Shown: piece after piece, positions 52,895 to 54,662 of the stretch
Numbering within the stretch: the stretch's first letter is position 1
How the letters are laid out: every line of letters starts with the position of its first letter
Source of the DNA: CAYFLR01 sp964343805
GTDB taxonomy: Bacteria; Bdellovibrionota_B; Oligoflexia; CAYFLR01
NCBI GenBank assembly: GCA_964343805.1
Contig: CAYFLR010000040.1
Span: 1-54,662 of the forward strand
Direction of reading: 5' to 3'
DNA length: 54,662 nt
Notes under the pieces: generated by a model
Database searches by the model: none
Seen by the model: the letters and a program-made list of their open reading frames with translations, nothing else
Told to the model about the DNA's origin: nothing
Program-made: the position numbers and the translations under genes

Positions 52895-53491
52895 ATGCTT
52901 AGATTTTATTTAGGATGGTTCTCTTTTCTTTACTGCATGGTTTTAACCTCCTGCTCTTCAGTGGTAATTATTAGATCAACTCCACCTGAATGCGAGGTGT
53001 CCATGCGAGACTCTCGAAGTAATGAAGATCGAGAGATTGGAAAAACTCCTTTAGAAATTGATATGGATCGTTTGAGTGAAATGGTAAATTCAGGGCCTAT
53101 TGTGGTCAAGCTCACCAAAAGAGGTTATCAACAACGAGAGTATATTATTCCCAATTTGTATAATACCACCTTAAGTATTGATGCTTTCTTGTACCCTAGT
53201 ATTAGCGATTATCGTCAGACCAATGGGTTGATCGCCAAACTATTTGAAAGTCAGCGTTTGATCAAGAAAAAGCAATTTGATGAAGCCATCAAGGTCACCG
53301 ATGATATTGTGAAAACCAACCCCAACATTGCCAGTGCCTATGAAATGTACGGAACAATTTACTTCCTGAAGAAAGATTATCAAAAGAGTTATGAAAACTG
53401 GATTAAGGTGATTGAGCTTGAACCCGGCAATGTTGAAGCGCAAAAGATGGTGGAGCTTATTGAAAAAACCAATAAAAAATCGGCATTCTAA
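52895..53491 (+). CDS. PEGA-like and TPR lipoprotein
   Basis: A 198-residue lipoprotein with lipobox LTSC (Cys20) and AAAGGA upstream. Residues about 23-95 resemble a PEGA domain (VIIRSTPPECEVSM..., IGKTPLEI, VVKLTKRGYQQREY), a beta sandwich often in cell-wall or surface proteins. Residues about 110-195 hold two or three TPRs. It is 15 bases upstream of an exported beta-barrel-like gene, so probably in an operon, and divergent from the stator operon. Confidence 0.85.
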   Translation: MLRFYLGWFSFLYCMVLTSCSSVVIIRSTPPECEVSMRDSRSNEDREIGKTPLEIDMDRLSEMVNSGPIVVKLTKRGYQQREYIIPNLYNTTLSIDAFLYPSISDYRQTNGLIAKLFESQRLIKKKQFDEAIKVTDDIVKTNPNIASAYEMYGTIYFLKKDYQKSYENWIKVIELEPGNVEAQKMVELIEKTNKKSAF

Positions 53492-53506
53492 ATAAGGGAG
53501 ATCTCT

Positions 53507-54154
53507 GTGAGAGCATCCATTTTTAAAATAGCATTCCTGATTCAATTCATATTCTCAGCTACTTTATGGGCACGTAACGAGACTCCCGACTATTCCATTC
53601 ATATCTTTGGTGCCTACTCCACTATGTTTGCTCATGCCGGAGATTTAGGTTATCCCAAGGGGAAAGCTCAAGGAGTCAAAAAACTGCAATACAGTAAAGA
53701 TTTCATAACCACCTTTGTTCTGGAGTTTGATCACTACTTAGGCATTAATCAAGTGGCTTTTGTCGAGTATCTCTCTAACTTTGAGTTAGATGACGCTTTG
53801 GTGGATTTTGCTAAATTGTCCTTGGGCTATAAATACTACCCGTTCCATTTGGGAACACCGGTTAAACATTTTGATAGCCTTCATCATCTCACTATGATTT
53901 CCAAATTCTCTTTATATGGGGGAGTGGAAGCGGGAACCACTCGATTAGTGAATAGGGTGGCTGAAATTCAAAAAGGAAAAAAATACTCGGCGGCCAGTGA
54001 CACTCTCTCTGTAGGGGCTTTGACTGGTTTAGAAATACCTTTCGAGATGGTTGGGATTAATATGAAAGCCACCTACTCTTTTCTCTACAGTCCTAGCGAT
54101 GGAAATGTCTATTCAGGGTATTCCATCTTTGGTGGAGTTTATCGGCATTTTTAA
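53507..54154 (+). CDS. Outer-membrane beta-barrel-like protein
   Basis: A 215-residue protein from a GTG after AGGGAG. The signal peptide ends ATLWA (about residue 22). The mature chain alternates hydrophobic and polar residues, with strands rich in Tyr, Phe and Gly, and ends in GGVYRHF, a C-terminal aromatic typical of outer-membrane barrels. This suggests an eight-strand barrel of the OmpW/OmpA-like type; no precise family was recognised. It follows the PEGA lipoprotein gene closely. Confidence 0.75.
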   Translation: MRASIFKIAFLIQFIFSATLWARNETPDYSIHIFGAYSTMFAHAGDLGYPKGKAQGVKKLQYSKDFITTFVLEFDHYLGINQVAFVEYLSNFELDDALVDFAKLSLGYKYYPFHLGTPVKHFDSLHHLTMISKFSLYGGVEAGTTRLVNRVAEIQKGKKYSAASDTLSVGALTGLEIPFEMVGINMKATYSFLYSPSDGNVYSGYSIFGGVYRHF

Positions 54155-54155
54155 A

Positions 54156-54263
54156 TCTGTAAGTCTGTAGGTCTGAAGTCAGAAGTCTGAAGTCAGAGGT
54201 CTGAAAGTCAGAGGTCTGAAAGTCAGAGGTCAGAAAGTCAGAAGTCAGAAGTCCGAAGTCAGT
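54156..54263. repeat. Short tandem repeat tract (AGTCAGA/AGTCTGA units)
   Basis: About 13-14 copies of degenerate 7-8-bp units (AGTCAGA, GGTCTGA, AAGTCAGA), partly organised as 15-16-bp higher-order repeats. The tract begins two bases after the stop of the beta-barrel gene and ends about 16 bases before the four-helix-bundle gene. Confidence 0.9.
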
Positions 54264-54279
54264 AATGGGGTAACAAAAA

Positions 54280-54582
54280 TTACTTTGTATTCTTAATCAA
54301 TAAATACAAACAAGCAGCCACATGATCTAACTTCTTTGCTAATTCAGAATCATTTAATAGCAACAAGTCAAGGATGCTTTGAGTTTCTCTCAATGACCCG
54401 AAAGCCATATGGAAGAATCTCAATTGATCTTTGGTTGAATTTCGCCCCTTTCCCTCTGCTAAATTGAGACATATTGAAGAGGCAGCCCTGTCCAGTTGAT
54501 TTGCTAAATGTCCCCTCAGTTTTAAATTTCTGGTTTGATGGTAGAAAGCGACTGCTAATTGATAGGTGCGAAAATTTTTCAT
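54280..54582 (-). CDS. Four-helix-bundle protein, 23S rRNA IVP/S23 family
   Basis: A protein of about 100 residues from the ATG with GGAG seven bases upstream; a longer frame of 122 residues is possible but passes through an A/T-rich hairpin. The motifs FRTYQLAVAFYHQTRNL, LANQLDRAASSICLNLAEGKGR and FFHMAFGSLRETQSILDLL are diagnostic of the S23/avd-like family found in 23S rRNA intervening sequences and, as Avd, beside diversity-generating reverse transcriptases. No rRNA or reverse transcriptase gene is here, so the role is unknown. Confidence 0.92.
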   Translation of the reverse strand: MKNFRTYQLAVAFYHQTRNLKLRGHLANQLDRAASSICLNLAEGKGRNSTKDQLRFFHMAFGSLRETQSILDLLLLNDSELAKKLDHVAACLYLLIKNTK

Positions 54583-54590
54583 TACATGCT

Positions 54591-54662
54591 CCTTTTTTTT
54601 AAGTTTGAAAAAAAAGTTTTCACCTAGGGCAGGAACTTTTTTTTTCAAACTTAAAAAAAAGG
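54591..54662. repeat. Long inverted repeat at the window end
   Basis: Arms at 54591-54618 and 54634-54662 are complementary except for one extra A/T, around a 15-base loop; the core is TTAAGTTTG. Its base reaches into the GGAG ribosome binding site of the four-helix-bundle gene. The window ends exactly at the end of the repeat. Confidence 0.9.

Noticed and set aside
54156..54263. CRISPR array or phase-variation tract
   Set aside because: The units are 7-8 bp, degenerate and contiguous with no spacers, and lie outside reading frames.
1..54662. tRNA, rRNA, IS transposase or prophage
   Set aside because: No cloverleaf with conserved T-loop, rRNA segment, DDE transposase or phage structural gene was recognised on either strand by eye; a tRNAscan run could still find something.

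Overview
The window looks like a low-GC Gram-negative chromosome segment, most likely from the Bdellovibrionota (Bacteriovorax/Peredibacter-like relatives). That placement is an inference. It rests on the many exported proteins and lipoproteins without clear families, the abundance of TPR proteins, a TPR plus winged-helix regulator, flagellar stator genes, a YfgM/BamB pair and an FAD/folate-type tRNA methyltransferase (TrmFO). Two 10-N runs (798-807 and 21996-22005) show that it is a scaffolded draft assembly. No tRNA, rRNA, transposase, phage gene or CRISPR array was seen.

0-16.4 kb is mainly cell-envelope genes of unknown role: a TMTC-like membrane glycosyltransferase with TPRs (minus), a coiled-coil lipoprotein, a 1244-residue Cys/His/Asp/Met-rich lipoprotein, a Sel1-repeat protein, an 1155-residue secreted protein carrying a possible kinase-like catalytic loop, a small Gln/Asp-rich secreted protein, a helical protein with two CheZ-like D-x3-Q motifs, and an operon of a membrane-anchored Glu/Pro-rich protein with an exported Ppx/GppA-like ASKHA protein.

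16.4-28.5 kb holds a three-gene FAD/iron-sulfur glycerol-3-phosphate-dehydrogenase-like operon, a TPR-winged-helix regulator coupled to a secreted protein, a DEAD-box helicase relative that has lost its catalytic motifs, a membrane-anchored lipase-like hydrolase, a 159-bp palindromic MITE-like element beside the RNase P RNA gene, a sigma-54-dependent response regulator, and an M24 peptidase/thioredoxin-like lipoprotein pair. 28.6-31.9 kb is a BtuF-BtuC-BtuD-type uptake operon with plsY as the last gene.

32-41.4 kb contains two unrecognised envelope proteins and a four-gene minus operon (TPR protein, TGS/uridine-kinase-type nucleoside kinase, YfgM-like, BamB-like). 41.4-49.6 kb is a six-gene minus operon: a SurA-DsbA-like lipoprotein, degenerate thiolase (FadA-like), degenerate FadB-like, MoxR AAA+ ATPase, VWA protein and trmFO. 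It has a good sigma-70 promoter overlapped by an inverted repeat, and a TetR gene lies just upstream. The MoxR gene ends in a dnaX-type A-AAA-AAG slippery heptamer directly before its stop. The VWA frame is open through that point in the -1 frame and lacks a convincing ribosome binding site of its own, so a MoxR-VWA fusion made by -1 frameshifting is possible.

49.7-54.7 kb holds a small lipoprotein, a stator operon with two different MotB-type proteins and one MotA, a PEGA/TPR lipoprotein, a beta-barrel-like exported protein, a GTC(A/T)GA-type tandem repeat tract, and a four-helix-bundle (S23/IVP) gene preceded by a long perfect hairpin at the window edge. The best candidates for undescribed biology are the MoxR/VWA plus pseudo-fatty-acid-oxidation operon, the secreted kinase-like protein, and the dual-MotB stator.
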